Positions 18,980-28,917 are shown, counted from the stretch's first letter. The stretch is DNA of 41,062 nucleotides from Vogesella fluminis (GCF_014652335.1 NZ_BMYP01000013.1:54367-95428); one strand, 5' to 3'. A program made the numbers and translations. Notes: generated by a model not told the origin, from the sequence alone.

Positions 18980-19770
18980 TGCGTGCCGAACAGCTGTTCA
19001 AGACCTTCAACCCCGGCACCCCGATCGAGAATCCGGTGCTGCGCGGCCTGTCGCTGACCATCGAATCCGGCCAGTTCGTGACCGTGATCGGCAGTAACGG
19101 CGCCGGCAAATCCACGCTGCTGAATGCAATCTCCGGCGACCTGTTCGTTGACAGCGGCAGCCTGCACATCGACGAGCAGGAAGTCACCCGCGTGCCGGCG
19201 TGGCAACGCGCCGGCATGGTGGCGCGCGTGTTCCAGGACCCGATGGCCGGCACCTGCGAAGGCCTCAGCATTGAGGAAAACATGGCGCTGGCGTGGCATC
19301 GCGGCCGTAGCCGCGGCTTTGGCCGAGCCATCCGCGCCGAGCAGCGCGAGCTGTTCCGCGACAAGCTGGCGATGCTGAAGCTGGGGCTGGAAAACCGCCT
19401 CGCCGACCGCATCGACCTGCTGTCCGGCGGCCAGCGCCAGGCGGTCAGCCTGCTGATGGCCTCGCTGCAGCCGTCGCGCATCCTGCTCTTGGACGAGCAC
19501 ACCGCGGCGCTAGACCCGAAAACCGCCGCCTTCGTGCTGGAGCTGACCGACCGCATCGTGCAGGAAAACAAGCTCACCGCGATGATGGTCACCCACTCCA
19601 TGCGCCAGGCGCTGGATCACGGTCACCGTACCGTGATGCTGCACCAGGGTCGCGTGGTGCTGGATGTCAGCGGTGAGCAGCGCAAGCAGATGCAGGTCAG
19701 TGACCTGCTGGCGATGTTCGAGAAGACCCGCGGCGAACAGATCGACGACGACGCGCTGCTGCTGGGCTGA
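18976..19770 (+). CDS. ABC transporter ATP-binding protein
   Basis: 264 residues. Walker A is GSNGAGKST (about 36-44), the signature is LSGGQRQAVSLLMA, Walker B is RILLLDEHTAALDP, and the switch His is in MVTHSM. GGAGG precedes the ATG by 9 bases. It completes the binding protein-permease-ATPase importer, which acts at the inner membrane. A strong intrinsic terminator follows, so the operon ends here. Confidence 0.95.
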   Translation: MMRAEQLFKTFNPGTPIENPVLRGLSLTIESGQFVTVIGSNGAGKSTLLNAISGDLFVDSGSLHIDEQEVTRVPAWQRAGMVARVFQDPMAGTCEGLSIEENMALAWHRGRSRGFGRAIRAEQRELFRDKLAMLKLGLENRLADRIDLLSGGQRQAVSLLMASLQPSRILLLDEHTAALDPKTAAFVLELTDRIVQENKLTAMMVTHSMRQALDHGHRTVMLHQGRVVLDVSGEQRKQMQVSDLLAMFEKTRGEQIDDDALLLG

Positions 19771-19790
19771 AACCGGCGAGCGCACCCGAC

Positions 19791-19816
19791 AGCACGGCCC
19801 GCGGGCCGTGCTTTTT
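19791..19816 (+). terminator. Intrinsic terminator of the ABC importer operon
   Basis: A perfect palindrome, AGCACGGCCCG and its complement (19791-19812), is followed by a U-run, 20 bases after the ATPase stop. Confidence 0.93.
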
Positions 19817-19821
19817 CATCA

Positions 19822-19836
19822 CAAGGTTGGCCGCAA
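19822..19836 (+). repeat. Single copy of the GTTGGCCGCA dispersed motif
   Basis: CAAGGTTGGCCGCAA lies just after the intrinsic terminator of the ABC operon. Confidence 0.85.
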
Positions 19837-19940
19837 AACAGGCGCCGGCACCACATCCGGATGCCATAATGAGCCGGTACGATTGCAACCATCACGCATC
19901 GCCACAGTCACAGCGCTGTTTTCATCGCGAAAGGCCCATC

Positions 19941-20648
19941 ATGTCCCTGTTCCTGCGTTCTTCCCGTCCGTTGCTGCTCGGCGTCACCCTGCTGCTGAGC
20001 CAGCTGGCACCGGCCCAGGCGGCCGAGCCCGCTACCCTCCTCAACCTCAGTGCCAGCGCCCAGCGCGAGTTGCCCAATGACCAGCTGAACGCGACGCTGT
20101 ATATCCAGGAGCGCCAGCCACAGGCAGCGCAGCTGGCCGACAAGCTGAACCGCGCCCTCAACCGCGCCAAGGCCGACGCCGCCGGCTACCCGAAAGTGAC
20201 CATCAGCAGCGGCAATTACCATAGCTGGCCCGGCTATGACAAAAGCGGCAAGATCAGCGGCTGGCAAGGCCGCGCCGACATCCGCCTGCACAGCCGCGAC
20301 TTTGCCGCCGCCGCCGAGCTGATCGCGCAGCTGCAGAAATACATGCTGCTGGAGGGCGTGCAGTTCAGCGTTGCCGACAGCACGCGCAAGGCCACCGAGC
20401 AGACGCTGATTCCGGAAGCGATTGCCCTGCTGCTGCAGCAGGCCACCGCCGCCGGCAAGGCACTGGGCAAGCCGCAACAGCAGGTACGCGAGCTGACCAT
20501 AGGCGAAAGCCAGCCCAACATGCCGCCGCTGCTGATGCGCGCCAAGGCGATGACGGCCGATGCGGTGGCCGAGGTGACCACTCCGGAATGGCAACCGGGT
20601 AAAAGCAGCATCCAGCTCAATGTCAGCGGCCGCATCGAGCTGCAATAA
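19941..20648 (+). CDS. SIMPL domain protein (DUF541), exported
   Basis: 235 residues from the ATG at 19941, which has GAAAGG upstream. A signal peptide ends near AQAA (about residue 25). The SIMPL pattern is visible: LNLSASAQRELPNDQLNATLYIQ, VTISSGNYHSWPGYDKSGKISGWQGRADIRLHSRDF, and the closing VSGRIELQ. These proteins occur in the periplasm or outer membrane and are implicated in stress tolerance; the biochemical role is unknown. The gene stands alone between the ABC operon and the glutathione transferase. Confidence 0.85.
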   Translation: MSLFLRSSRPLLLGVTLLLSQLAPAQAAEPATLLNLSASAQRELPNDQLNATLYIQERQPQAAQLADKLNRALNRAKADAAGYPKVTISSGNYHSWPGYDKSGKISGWQGRADIRLHSRDFAAAAELIAQLQKYMLLEGVQFSVADSTRKATEQTLIPEAIALLLQQATAAGKALGKPQQQVRELTIGESQPNMPPLLMRAKAMTADAVAEVTTPEWQPGKSSIQLNVSGRIELQ

Positions 20649-20747
20649 GCCCGCATCCGGCGACGGCGGGATTGACGCTCATCCAGCCGTTGCTGATACT
20701 GCGCTTACCATACCACCTCGTGACCCCGCCTCCAGGCACACACCACC

Positions 20748-21356
20748 ATGAAACTGATTGCCTCACTGACCAGCCCGTTTGCACGCAAGGTGCGCGTGGT
20801 ACTGGCCGAGAAAAAGATTGACTGCCCGCTGGAACTGGACATGCCCTGGGACGCCGGCAGCCGCATCGCCGAATTCAACCCGCTGGGCAAGGTTCCAGTC
20901 CTGCTGCTGGACGACGGCAGCACGCTGTTTGATTCGCGCGTCATCGTCGAATACCTGGACAGCATTTCCCCGGTGGCACGCCTGTTCCCGCAGGAGCGCC
21001 GCCAACTGATCGAAGCCCGCCGCTGGGAGGCGCTGGCCGACGGCATCTGCGATGCCGCCGCCAATATCGTGATCGAGCAGCGCCGCCCGCCGGCACTGCA
21101 AAGCGCCGACTGGATCAACCGCCAGCACGACAAGATCGTCCGTGGTCTGGCCGCCCTGGCGCACGACCTCGGCGAGCGCCACTGGTGCTGTGCCGACAGC
21201 TATGGCATTGCCGACATCAGCGTCGGTTGCTGCCTCGGCTACCTCGACTTCCGCTTTACCGGCTTCGACTGGCGAGCGCTGCATCCGAACCTGGCCGATC
21301 TGGCGCTGCGCCTGCAGCAGCGCGCCAGCTTCAGCGACACGCTGCCACCGGCGTAA
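20748..21356 (+). CDS. Glutathione S-transferase family protein (YibF-like)
   Basis: 202 residues. The N-terminal thioredoxin-fold half has MKLIASLTSPFARKVRVVLAEK with Ser8/Ser9 near the glutathione thiol site, NPLGKVPVLLLDDGSTLFDSRVIVEYLD with the cis-Pro and the Asp-Ser glutathione-binding pair. The C-terminal helical half has YGIADISVGCCLGYLDFR. Length fits the YibF group. No substrate can be assigned. A weak hairpin (21365-21382) follows. Confidence 0.92.
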   Translation: MKLIASLTSPFARKVRVVLAEKKIDCPLELDMPWDAGSRIAEFNPLGKVPVLLLDDGSTLFDSRVIVEYLDSISPVARLFPQERRQLIEARRWEALADGICDAAANIVIEQRRPPALQSADWINRQHDKIVRGLAALAHDLGERHWCCADSYGIADISVGCCLGYLDFRFTGFDWRALHPNLADLALRLQQRASFSDTLPPA

Positions 21357-21364
21357 GCAGCTTG

Positions 21365-21382
21365 TGCCATGTCAGCATGGCA
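21365..21382 (+). terminator. Weak hairpin after the glutathione transferase gene
   Basis: TGCCATG and CATGGCA pair over 7 bases with a 4-base loop, 8 bases after the stop; only a short AATT follows. Confidence 0.35.
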
Positions 21383-21452
21383 ATTCGGCCAATACGGACT
21401 AAGCTTATATCAGGCATGCACCGTCGCCTATTATCCAGCAAGGAGAATCATC

Positions 21453-21644
21453 ATGCGGTTGGAACAAATGAAACGCATCGCGGACATGATCGGCCTGAAG
21501 AAAAAATCCCGCGAAGCAGTCTGCCTGATGGAAATCGACGGCATGACCGGTTATGCCGCCGCACGTCAACTTGATATCAGCCTCTCCACCGTTTCACGCG
21601 CGCATGCGCGCTTTCGCAGTGCCATGAAGCAGCTATCCAGCTAG
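21453..21644 (+). CDS. Small helix-turn-helix protein resembling KorA/TrfB
   Basis: 63 residues from the ATG at 21453, which has AGGAG at 7 bases; an open frame reaches back to 21369 without a ribosome site. The core MEIDGMTGYAAARQLDISLSTVSRAHARFRSAM has the layout of the TrfB/KorA DNA-binding domain (VDG, then a helix-turn-helix ending TVS-x-A-x-x-RF). KorA proteins are plasmid repressors; this chromosomal form lacks their C-terminal dimer region. Its targets are unknown. A good terminator follows. Confidence 0.65.
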   Translation: MRLEQMKRIADMIGLKKKSREAVCLMEIDGMTGYAAARQLDISLSTVSRAHARFRSAMKQLSS

Positions 21645-21656
21645 AACCAGTCCGTC

Positions 21657-21696
21657 AAAAGCGGCGGGATGCCAAGGTGGCAACCGGCCGCTTTTT
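21657..21696 (+). terminator. Intrinsic terminator of the small HTH gene
   Basis: AAAAGCGGC pairs with GCCGCTTTT around an inner hairpin (TGCCA/TGGCA), ending in a U5 run, 13 bases after the stop. Confidence 0.85.
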
Positions 21697-21749
21697 CCGG
21701 CGAGGGGTACACCGGCGGACCCGAGCCGGACATTCTGTGGCACAAAAAA

Positions 21750-21778
21750 CTGACAAATCATGTATTTAGCGGTATAGT
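21750..21778 (+). promoter_or_regulatory. Strong sigma-70 promoter of infA
   Basis: CTGACA (21750-21755) and TATAGT (21773-21778) are separated by exactly 17 bases. The start codon is about 190 bases downstream, giving a long leader. Confidence 0.75.
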
Positions 21779-21784
21779 GCGATC

Positions 21785-21967
21785 TGTTTCCGTCTTGCTG
21801 GCACTGTTCTCGTACTGCTGCCGTCTGTTTTTGCCTGCCCTGCCCTACCTCGCAGGCGACACTCCCCAACACGGTTTCACATTTCTTTCCCGTTCATGCC
21901 GCTCATGAACGGGCCTTGGTGCATGGTCTGACGACCGGGCACGGAACCAGCTACCCGAAAGAATACA
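21785..21967 (+). promoter_or_regulatory. Long structured 5' leader of infA
   Basis: Between the promoter and the ATG lie two clear hairpins: GCCTGC/GCAGGC (about 21833-21857) and a perfect 10-bp stem with a 5-base loop (21889-21898 with 21904-21913). A long structured leader on a translation-factor gene recalls cold-shock leaders, but no known riboswitch or leader family is recognised. Confidence 0.45.
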
Positions 21968-22225
21968 ATGTCTAAAGAAGATATGATCGAACTGCAAGGT
22001 GTCGTTACCGAAATGCTGCCTGAATCGCGCTTTCGTGTACTGCTGGACAACGGCGTGGAAATCCTCGCCTACGGCTCCGGCAAAATGCGCATGCACCGTA
22101 TCCGCGTGCTGATGGGCGATCGCGTCACCGTGGAAATGTCACCGTATGATTTGAGCAAGGGACGGATCAACTTCCGCCACCCGACAGCGCGCCCGGAAGG
22201 TGCTCCACAGCACTACCGCCGCTGA
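21968..22225 (+). CDS. infA: Translation initiation factor IF-1 (second-copy type)
   Basis: 85 residues, an S1/OB-fold protein that binds the 30S A site during initiation. [70 protein letters not shown] covers the full IF-1 fold. It is longer than the 72-residue IF-1 usual in ribosomal operons and has an extra C-terminal tail, as do the second IF-1 copies of betaproteobacteria. It stands alone with its own promoter and a long leader, so it is probably under separate, perhaps stress-linked, control. Confidence 0.93.
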   Translation: MSKEDMIELQGVVTEMLPESRFRVLLDNGVEILAYGSGKMRMHRIRVLMGDRVTVEMSPYDLSKGRINFRHPTARPEGAPQHYRR

Positions 22226-22250
22226 CATTAAGAATTGAACAAGGAATTGA

Positions 22251-22433
22251 ATGAAAATCCAGGAATTGCAACCAGGTGATCGCATCACCGAACAACGTCT
22301 TGACCATACCGTCGCCTACGAAGTCATTGCCATCCGCCAGGTTGGCCGCCGCTTCATGGTGACGTTCAAATCGGCACTGGGATTGTCCAGTGCACACTAC
22401 CCCGGCGATGCCTACATCGCCGTTGCGCGCTAA
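22251..22433 (+). CDS. Small protein of unknown function downstream of infA
   Basis: 60 residues, starting MKIQELQPGDRITEQRLDHTVAYEVIAIRQVGRRFMVTF; predicted mostly beta strand, with no signal peptide or membrane helix. The ATG has AAGGAAT at good spacing and lies 25 bases after the infA stop, so it is probably co-transcribed with infA. No family is recognised. A 9-base partial copy of the dispersed motif codes QVGRR. A terminator follows about 60 bases later. Confidence 0.6.
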   Translation: MKIQELQPGDRITEQRLDHTVAYEVIAIRQVGRRFMVTFKSALGLSSAHYPGDAYIAVAR

Positions 22434-22495
22434 GCACGCCGACCGCCACACGCCGCCGGCACTGCATCCACTACCACTGGCCGCCCCCCAATGAG

Positions 22496-22525
22496 AAACC
22501 GCCCTGCCAGCAGGCAGGACGGTTT
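22496..22525. terminator. Hairpin terminator between the infA unit and htpG
   Basis: AAACCG-C-CCTGCC pairs with GGCAGG-A-CGGTTT with one mismatch and a 4-base loop. It suits the plus-strand infA unit and can serve htpG from the other side. Confidence 0.75.
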
Positions 22526-22541
22526 GCAAGGGGCAAGCCAC

Positions 22542-22561
22542 TGCGGCCAACGTTGGCCGCA
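22542..22561. repeat. Perfect 20-base palindrome of two fused motif copies
   Basis: TGCGGCCAAC is followed at once by GTTGGCCGCA with no spacer, 11 bases from the htpG stop codon, between convergent genes. Confidence 0.85.
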
Positions 22562-22571
22562 ATGCGCCGGA

Positions 22572-24476
22572 TCAGGCCGACAACTCCAGCATCAGCTTGT
22601 TGATACGCTTCACGAAGGTAGCCGGGTCTTCCAGCTTGCCGCCCTCGGCCAGCAGCGCCTGATCGTACAGCACATGTGCCAGGTCTTCGCGGCGGCTGTC
22701 ATCGTTCTCCGCGGCCAGACGCTTGACCAGCACGTGTTCCGGGTTGATCTCCAGCGTCGGCTTGGCACCTTCCGGTACCGGCTGCCCGGCGGCCTTCAGC
22801 ATGCGCTCCAGGTGCGCGCTCATGTCGTGCTCGCCCACCACCAGGCAGGCCGGGCTGTCGGTCAGACGGGCAGTGGCGCGCACGTCCTTCACCCGCTCGC
22901 CCAGCGCCTTCTGCACCAGCTCCACCACCGGCTTGGCAGCTTCTTCCACCTGCTTCTGCGCGGCCTTGTCGGCCTCGTCTTCCAGCGCGCCCAGGTCCAG
23001 TGCACCCTTGGCGACGGATTGCAGCTGCTTGCCGTCAAACTCGGTCAGCGAGCCGGTCACCCACTCGTCCACGCGGTCGGTGAGCAGCAACACTTCCACA
23101 CCCTTCTTCTTGAACACCTCCAGGTGCGGGCTGTTGCGCGCCGCGGACAGGCTGTCGGCGGTGATGAAGTAGATCTTGTCCTGGCCTTCCTTCATGCGGG
23201 AGGCGTAGTCGGCCAGTGCCACGTCCGGCACATCGCCTTCGCTGGCGGTGGACACGAAGCGCAGCAGCTTGGCAATACGCTCCTTGTTGCCGAAGTCTTC
23301 GCCGACGCCTTCCTTCAGCACCTGGCCAAACTCCTTCCAGAACGCGGCGTACTTGTCCTGGTTGTTGGCGGCGAGGTCATCCAGCAGGCCCAGCACCTTC
23401 TTCACGCAGCCGGCGCGGATGGCGTCGATGTCCTTGGATTCCTGCAGGATCTCCCGCGACACGTTCAGCGGCAGGTCGTTGCTGTCGATCACGCCGCGCA
23501 CGAAGCGCAGATATTGCGGCATCAGCTTGTTGCTGTCTTCCATGATGAACACGCGGCGCACGTACAGCTTCACGCCCTGCTTGCGGTCGCGGTCCCACAT
23601 GTCGAACGGCGCGCGCGACGGGATGTACAACAGCTCGGTGTACTCCTGGCGGCCCTCGACGCGGGCATGGCTCCAGGCCAGCGGCTCGGTGAAGTCGTGC
23701 GCCACGTGCTTGTAGAATTCCTGGTACTGCTCGTCAGTGATGTCGTTCTTGCTACGGGTCCACAGCGCGGAGGCTTCGTTGACCACTTCGAAATCGTCGC
23801 TGACGATCACTTCGCCGTTCTCGCCGTAGCTGTTGCCCTTCTTCATCTCGATCGGGATCGAGATGTGGTCGGAGTAGGTGCGCACGATGCGCTTCAGCGA
23901 CCAGTCGTTGAGGAAGTCCTCGTTGCCGTCCTTCAGGTGCAGCACGATCTCGGTGCCGCGGCCAACCTTGTCCACCGGCTCCAGCGTGAACTCGCCCTCG
24001 CCGGCCGACTCCCAGCGCACGCCTTCGCTGGCCGCAGCGCCGGCGCGGCGGGTGGTCAACGTGACCTTGTCGGCGACGATGAAGGCGGAGTAGAAGCCGA
24101 CACCGAACTGGCCGATCAGGTTGGCGTCCTTCTTGGCGTCGCCCGACAGCTGCTCGAAAAAGGCCTTGGTGCCGGACTTGGCGATGGTACCGATGTTGGC
24201 GATCACCTCGTCGCGGCTCATGCCGATGCCGTTGTCGGCGATGGTGATGGTCTTGGCATCCTGGTCGATGCTGATGCGGATTTTCAGCTCGGGATCATTC
24301 TCGAACAGGGCGGCATTGTTCAGCCCCTCGAAACGCAGCTTGTCGGCCGCATCGCTGGCGTTGGACACCAGCTCACGCAGGAAGATTTCCTTGTTGGAGT
24401 ACAAGGAATGGATCATCAGTTTCAGCAGCTGTTTGACTTCGGTCTGAAAACCCAGGGTTTCTTTCTGTGCGCTCAT
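22572..24476 (-). CDS. htpG: Molecular chaperone HtpG (Hsp90)
   Basis: 634 residues from the ATG at 24476. The GHKL ATPase domain opens with [44 protein letters not shown]; the ATP-binding [25 protein letters not shown] and [15 protein letters not shown] follow. Middle and C-terminal dimerisation domains are complete and the length is normal. The open frame runs on upstream past the ispH terminator but has no Hsp90 similarity there. Near-copies of the dispersed motif occur in frame (KVGRG near 23955). It lies alone downstream of the ispH terminator; no clear heat-shock promoter was recognised. Confidence 0.98.
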   Translation of the reverse strand: MSAQKETLGFQTEVKQLLKLMIHSLYSNKEIFLRELVSNASDAADKLRFEGLNNAALFENDPELKIRISIDQDAKTITIADNGIGMSRDEVIANIGTIAKSGTKAFFEQLSGDAKKDANLIGQFGVGFYSAFIVADKVTLTTRRAGAAASEGVRWESAGEGEFTLEPVDKVGRGTEIVLHLKDGNEDFLNDWSLKRIVRTYSDHISIPIEMKKGNSYGENGEVIVSDDFEVVNEASALWTRSKNDITDEQYQEFYKHVAHDFTEPLAWSHARVEGRQEYTELLYIPSRAPFDMWDRDRKQGVKLYVRRVFIMEDSNKLMPQYLRFVRGVIDSNDLPLNVSREILQESKDIDAIRAGCVKKVLGLLDDLAANNQDKYAAFWKEFGQVLKEGVGEDFGNKERIAKLLRFVSTASEGDVPDVALADYASRMKEGQDKIYFITADSLSAARNSPHLEVFKKKGVEVLLLTDRVDEWVTGSLTEFDGKQLQSVAKGALDLGALEDEADKAAQKQVEEAAKPVVELVQKALGERVKDVRATARLTDSPACLVVGEHDMSAHLERMLKAAGQPVPEGAKPTLEINPEHVLVKRLAAENDDSRREDLAHVLYDQALLAEGGKLEDPATFVKRINKLMLELSA

Positions 24477-24570
24477 GGCTATGTCTGAATGAAGAGTTGA
24501 TAACAGAGGACAAGATGGCGGCAGGCGCAGATTCTTCAAGAGCCGCCCGGTGCGACCGGCCGCGGCCATG

Positions 24571-24601
24571 AAAAAACCCGGCACCTGTCGGTGGCCGGGT
24601 T
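24571..24601 (-). terminator. Intrinsic terminator of the ribF-ileS-lspA-ispH operon
   Basis: On the minus strand an 11-12 bp stem (one bulge) with a 4-base loop is followed by U6, 22 bases after the ispH stop. Confidence 0.9.
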
Positions 24602-24622
24602 GCGGGTGGGCGGGCGCGCGCG

Positions 24623-25573
24623 TCAGGCGCCGGTGCCGTCCTTTTTCTCGCGCAGGCCGGGCGGCAGCGCGAACACGATGCTCTCCTCCACCCCGTTCAG
24701 CTCGCTGACGCTGGTGGCGCCGAACAGGCGGATCTGCTCGATCACCGCCTGTACCAGCACCTCCGGCGCGCTGGCGCCAGCGGTGACGCCGACACGCTGC
24801 TTGCCGTCGAACCACGCCTGCTGCAGCAGGGTGGCGTTGTCGACCATGTAGGCAGTCACGCCGCGCAAGGCCGCCACTTCGCGCAGGCGGTTGGAGTTGG
24901 AGCTGTTCGGCGAGCCGACCACGATCACGATGTCGCACTCGTCGGACAACAGCTTCACCGCATCCTGGCGGTTCTGCGTGGCGTAGCAGATATCGTCCTT
25001 CTTCGGGCTGCTGATCTGCGGGAAGCGCGCCTTCAGCGCGTTGATGATGTCGCGGGTCTCGTCCACCGACAGCGTGGTCTGGCTGACATAGGACAGCCGC
25101 GACTCGTCCGGCAGCTGCAGCGTGGCGACATCGTCGACCGTCTCTACCAGGTACATGCCGTGCTCGACCTGGCCCATGGTGCCTTCCACCTCGGGGTGGC
25201 CCTTGTGGCCGATCATGATGATGCTCATGCCGGCCTGGTGCATGCGCTTCACCTCGACGTGCACCTTGGTCACCAGCGGACAGGTGGCGTCGTACACCGT
25301 CAGACCGCGGGCTTCCGCCTCCTGGCGCACCGATTGCGGCACGCCGTGCGCCGAGTAGATCAGGGTGGCGCCGGGCGGCACGTCCTGCAGCTCCTCGATG
25401 AAAATGGCGCCCTTGTCGCGCAGCTTGTCGACCACGAAGCGGTTGTGCACCACCTCGTGGCGGACATAGATCGGGGCGCCGTAGATTTCCAGCGCACGCT
25501 CGACGATGGCGATGGCACGGTCGACGCCGGCGCAGAAACCGCGCGGGTTGGCCAGCATGATGGTCTTCGTCAT
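24623..25573 (-). CDS. ispH: 4-hydroxy-3-methylbut-2-enyl diphosphate reductase
   Basis: 316 residues. It makes IPP and DMAPP in the last step of the MEP isoprenoid pathway. The three iron-sulfur Cys are at 14 (NPRGFCAGV), 98 (YDATCPLV) and 196 ([11 protein letters not shown]); the catalytic Glu is in [10 protein letters not shown]. It is the last gene of the minus-strand run ribF-ileS-lspA-ispH, a layout well conserved in beta- and gammaproteobacteria. A motif-pair hairpin separates it from lspA. Confidence 0.98.
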   Translation of the reverse strand: MTKTIMLANPRGFCAGVDRAIAIVERALEIYGAPIYVRHEVVHNRFVVDKLRDKGAIFIEELQDVPPGATLIYSAHGVPQSVRQEAEARGLTVYDATCPLVTKVHVEVKRMHQAGMSIIMIGHKGHPEVEGTMGQVEHGMYLVETVDDVATLQLPDESRLSYVSQTTLSVDETRDIINALKARFPQISSPKKDDICYATQNRQDAVKLLSDECDIVIVVGSPNSSNSNRLREVAALRGVTAYMVDNATLLQQAWFDGKQRVGVTAGASAPEVLVQAVIEQIRLFGATSVSELNGVEESIVFALPPGLREKKDGTGA

Positions 25574-25596
25574 CGGGTATCCTTCAGTAGCTAAAA

Positions 25597-25622
25597 GGTT
25601 GGCCGCAAGGCTGCGGCCAACG
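25597..25622 (-). terminator. Motif-pair hairpin between lspA and ispH
   Basis: GTTGGCCGCA (25598-25607) and TGCGGCCAAC (25612-25621) pair perfectly with a 4-base loop, 7 bases after the lspA stop. Confidence 0.65.
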
Positions 25623-25628
25623 TTGTCG

Positions 25629-26150
25629 TCATGGTTGCGGGTGGCGGAAGCTGTCGATCACCATCAGCACGGCGCCGACGCAGATGAAGCTGTCGGCTAG
25701 GTTGAAGGCCGGGTAATACCAGCTGTTGTAGTAGTGCACCTGGATGAAATCGATGACGTGGCCGTGCAGCAGACGGTCGATCACATTGCCCAGTGCCCCG
25801 CCGATGATGAACGACGCCGCCAGGCTCATCACCGTGCTGAAGCGCCCTTTCACCATCTGCCAGCCCAGCCAGCCGGAGACGACGAAGGCCAGCGCGGTGA
25901 AGAAGAACTTCTGCCAGCCGCCGGCATCGGCGAGGAAGCTGAACGCCGCCCCCGGGTTGTACAGCAGGGTGAAGCCGAAATAACCCGGAATCACCGCGCG
26001 GTACTCGCCGAACTGGTAGCTGGTGTTGAAGTGGATCTTGCTGAGCTGGTCGATCACGATGATCAGCAGCGCCAGCACGAACCACTTCAGGCTGTCACGC
26101 AGCGCCGTGGCCGGCGCTGCCGTTTGCAGTTCGACGTCAGGCGTGGACAC
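25629..26150 (-). CDS. lspA: Lipoprotein signal peptidase
   Basis: 173 residues from a GTG at 26150, chosen because GGTGAGG stands just upstream and the length then matches the family; an ATG at 26168 is the alternative. Four membrane helices are visible. The two catalytic Asp lie in [19 protein letters not shown] and [11 protein letters not shown], and [21 protein letters not shown] is the conserved loop. It cleaves prolipoprotein signal peptides at the inner membrane. The start overlaps the end of ileS by 14 bases, so the two are translationally coupled. Confidence 0.95.
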   Translation of the reverse strand: MSTPDVELQTAAPATALRDSLKWFVLALLIIVIDQLSKIHFNTSYQFGEYRAVIPGYFGFTLLYNPGAAFSFLADAGGWQKFFFTALAFVVSGWLGWQMVKGRFSTVMSLAASFIIGGALGNVIDRLLHGHVIDFIQVHYYNSWYYPAFNLADSFICVGAVLMVIDSFRHPQP

Positions 26151-28917
26151 GGGCCTCACCTTTGCCATCGATGTTGTCAACGCAACGACCGCAGACATTG
26201 CCGTGGCCGGCATGGCTGCCGACGTCGCTGCGGTAGTGCCAGCAACGGTCGCACTTGGCGTGCGCCGACGGCGTGACGGTGATGCTCAGCGCGCTGCCTT
26301 CGCTGACGCTGACGCACGACACCATCAGCACGAACTTGAGATCGTCGCCGAGGCTGGTCAGCAGCGGGAACAGCACTTCGTCGGCCACCACATCGACCTC
26401 GGCCTGCAGCGCGGAGCCGAGCTGCTCGGCACTGCGCAGCGCCTCGATATCCTTGTTCAGCTGCGCGCGGAAGGTGCGGATGGCCTGCCACTTGCCGACC
26501 AGGTCCGCTTCCTGCTGTTCGCCGGTGAGCGGGAACTCGTGCCACACGTGGAACAGCGGCGATTCCTCGTCGCTGCCAACCAGCACTTCCCACGCCTCGT
26601 CGGCGGTGAAGCACAGGATAGGCGACACCAGCAGCAGCAGGCTGCGGGTGATGTGGTACAGCGCGGTCTGTGCGCTGCGGCGTGCGTGGCTGCCCGCCTG
26701 GGTGGTGTACAGGCGGTCCTTGAGGATGTCGAGGTAGAAGGCACCCAGATCCTCAGAGCAGTAGTTGACGATTTCCTGCACCGCGTGGTGGAAGGCGTAG
26801 CGCGGATACAGCTCGCCAGTCACCTTCTCCTGCATTTCCTTGGCCATCAGCAGCGCGTAGCGGTCGATCTCGGCCAGGCGCTCGTACGGCACGGCGTTCT
26901 CCATCGGATCGAAATCCGACAGGTTGGCCAGCAGGAAGCGGAAGGTGTTGCGCAGGCGGCGGTAGCTCTCGGTGACGCGCTTGAGTATCTCGTCGGAGAT
27001 CGCCAGCTCGCCGGAATAGTCGGTGGAGGCCACCCACAGGCGCAGGATGTCGGCGCCGAGGCTGTCGTTGACCTTCTGCGGCGCCACCACGTTGCCCTTG
27101 GACTTGGACATCTTCAGGCCCTTGCCGTCGACCACGAAGCCGTGGGTCAGCAGCTGCTGGTACGGCGCGCGGCCGATGGTGGCGCAGCCGGTGAGCAGCG
27201 ACGACTGGAACCAGCCGCGGTGCTGGTCGGAGCCTTCCAGGTACAGGTCGGCCGGCCACGCCAGTTCCGGACGCTGCTTCAGCACCGCGAAGTGAGTGGA
27301 GCCGGAGTCGAACCACACGTCGAGGGTGTCGGAGAGCTTGCGGTAGTTGGCCGCATCGTCGCCCAGCAGTTCGGCGGCATCGAGGCTGAACCAGGCTTCG
27401 ATACCCTGCTGCTCGATGCGCTGCGCCACCTGTTCCAGCAGCGCGGCGGAATCCGGATGCAGTTCACCGCTTTCCTTGTGCACGAAGAAGGTCATCGGCA
27501 CGCCCCAGTTACGCTGGCGCGACACGCACCAGTCCGGGCGGTTGCCGATCATCGCTTCCAGACGGGCACGGCCCCAGGCCGGGAAGAACTCGGTGCTGTC
27601 CACCGCGTGCTTGGCGCGCTCGCGCAGCACCTCGCTGTCCTTGCCGGACTTGTCCATGCCGATGAACCACTGCGCGGTGGCACGGAAGATGATGGGCGTC
27701 TTGTGGCGCCAGCAGTGCGGGTAGCTGTGCAGCAGCTTTTCCTGATGGATCAGCGCGCCCTGCTCGACCAGCGTCTCGATCACTTTCGGGTTGGCTTCCC
27801 ACACCGACAGGCCGGCGTACAGCCCGGTAGTGGACTTGTAGCGGCCGTTGTCGGCCACCGGGTTGTCCACCGGGATGCCGTACTGCTGGCCGACCTGGAA
27901 GTCTTCCAGGCCGTGCGCCGGCGCGGTGTGCACCAGGCCGGTACCGGCGTCGGTGGTGACGTGCTCGCCGCAGATGATCGGCACCTGACGGTCGTAGAAC
28001 GGGTGCTGCAGGCGGATCAGTTCCAGCTTGTCGCCGCTGGTTTCGGCCAGTACCTCACCCTCGATGCCGTAGCGCTTGAGCGTGGCTTCGGCCAGATCTT
28101 TCGCCAGCAGCAGCTTGCCCTTGGCGGTGGCAATCAGTTGGTACACCAGCTTGGCATTGACCGACACCGCCTGATTGGCCGGCAGCGTCCACGGCGTGGT
28201 GGTCCAGATCACGGCACGAACATCGTCAACGTTGGCCGCAAGACCAAACGCCGCGGCCAACTTGTCGCCTTCCAGCACCCTGAAGCCGACGTCGATCGCC
28301 GGCGAGGTCTTGTCTTCGTATTCGACTTCCGCCTCCGCCAGCGCCGAGCCGCACTCGATGCACCAGTGCACCGGCTTCTCGCCCTTGAACAGGTAACCGT
28401 TCTCGTAAACCTTGCCGAGGGTGCGCACGATGTCGGCCTCGGTCTTGAAATCCATGGTCAGGTACGGGTTGTCCCAGTCACCCAGCACGCCCAGACGGAT
28501 GAAGTCCTTCTTCTGGCGCGCGATCTGCTCGTGCGCGTATTCGCGGCACAGTTCGCGGAACTTGGCGGCCGGAATGTCCTTGCCGTGCAGTTTTTCCACC
28601 ATCAGCTCGATCGGCAGGCCGTGGCAGTCCCAGCCCGGCACGTACGGTGCATCGAAGCCGGACAGGGTCTTGGAGCGGACGATGATGTCCTTCAGCACCT
28701 TGTTGACGGCATGGCCGATATGAATGTCGCCGTTGGCGTACGGTGGGCCATCGTGCAGGATGAACTTGGGGCGGCCGGCAGCGACTTTACGCAGTTTCTG
28801 GTAGCGCTGCTGTTCGGTCCAGCGCTTGAGCCAAGCGGGTTCACGTTTGGCCAGATCACCCCGCATCGGGAACGGGGTATCCAGCAGGTTTACGGTCTTG
28901 CGATAGTCGATGCTCAT
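26137..28917 (-). CDS. ileS: Isoleucyl-tRNA synthetase
   Basis: 926 residues. HIGH is at 66-69 ([10 protein letters not shown]), KMSKS at 602-606, the CP1 editing domain lies between, and the C-terminal zinc finger [12 protein letters not shown]...CGRCV is intact. The ATG overlaps the ribF stop by four bases (ATGA). Two exact copies of the dispersed motif lie in the gene: at 28231 inside the editing domain coding LAANV, with a near-match facing it (28252), and at 27346. Confidence 0.98.
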   Translation of the reverse strand: MSIDYRKTVNLLDTPFPMRGDLAKREPAWLKRWTEQQRYQKLRKVAAGRPKFILHDGPPYANGDIHIGHAVNKVLKDIIVRSKTLSGFDAPYVPGWDCHGLPIELMVEKLHGKDIPAAKFRELCREYAHEQIARQKKDFIRLGVLGDWDNPYLTMDFKTEADIVRTLGKVYENGYLFKGEKPVHWCIECGSALAEAEVEYEDKTSPAIDVGFRVLEGDKLAAAFGLAANVDDVRAVIWTTTPWTLPANQAVSVNAKLVYQLIATAKGKLLLAKDLAEATLKRYGIEGEVLAETSGDKLELIRLQHPFYDRQVPIICGEHVTTDAGTGLVHTAPAHGLEDFQVGQQYGIPVDNPVADNGRYKSTTGLYAGLSVWEANPKVIETLVEQGALIHQEKLLHSYPHCWRHKTPIIFRATAQWFIGMDKSGKDSEVLRERAKHAVDSTEFFPAWGRARLEAMIGNRPDWCVSRQRNWGVPMTFFVHKESGELHPDSAALLEQVAQRIEQQGIEAWFSLDAAELLGDDAANYRKLSDTLDVWFDSGSTHFAVLKQRPELAWPADLYLEGSDQHRGWFQSSLLTGCATIGRAPYQQLLTHGFVVDGKGLKMSKSKGNVVAPQKVNDSLGADILRLWVASTDYSGELAISDEILKRVTESYRRLRNTFRFLLANLSDFDPMENAVPYERLAEIDRYALLMAKEMQEKVTGELYPRYAFHHAVQEIVNYCSEDLGAFYLDILKDRLYTTQAGSHARRSAQTALYHITRSLLLLVSPILCFTADEAWEVLVGSDEESPLFHVWHEFPLTGEQQEADLVGKWQAIRTFRAQLNKDIEALRSAEQLGSALQAEVDVVADEVLFPLLTSLGDDLKFVLMVSCVSVSEGSALSITVTPSAHAKCDRCWHYRSDVGSHAGHGNVCGRCVDNIDGKGEARVHA

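Larger units (their letters stand above)
21645..21967. other. 323-base non-coding region before infA
   Basis: It holds the terminator of the small HTH gene, a strong promoter, and a roughly 180-base structured leader of infA, each listed separately. No further open frame is credible. Confidence 0.75.

Noticed and set aside
24477-24938. Open extension of htpG upstream across the ispH terminator.
   Set aside because: It has no Hsp90 similarity, contains a terminator and overlaps the 3' end of ispH in another frame; HtpG starts with its usual N-terminus at 24476.
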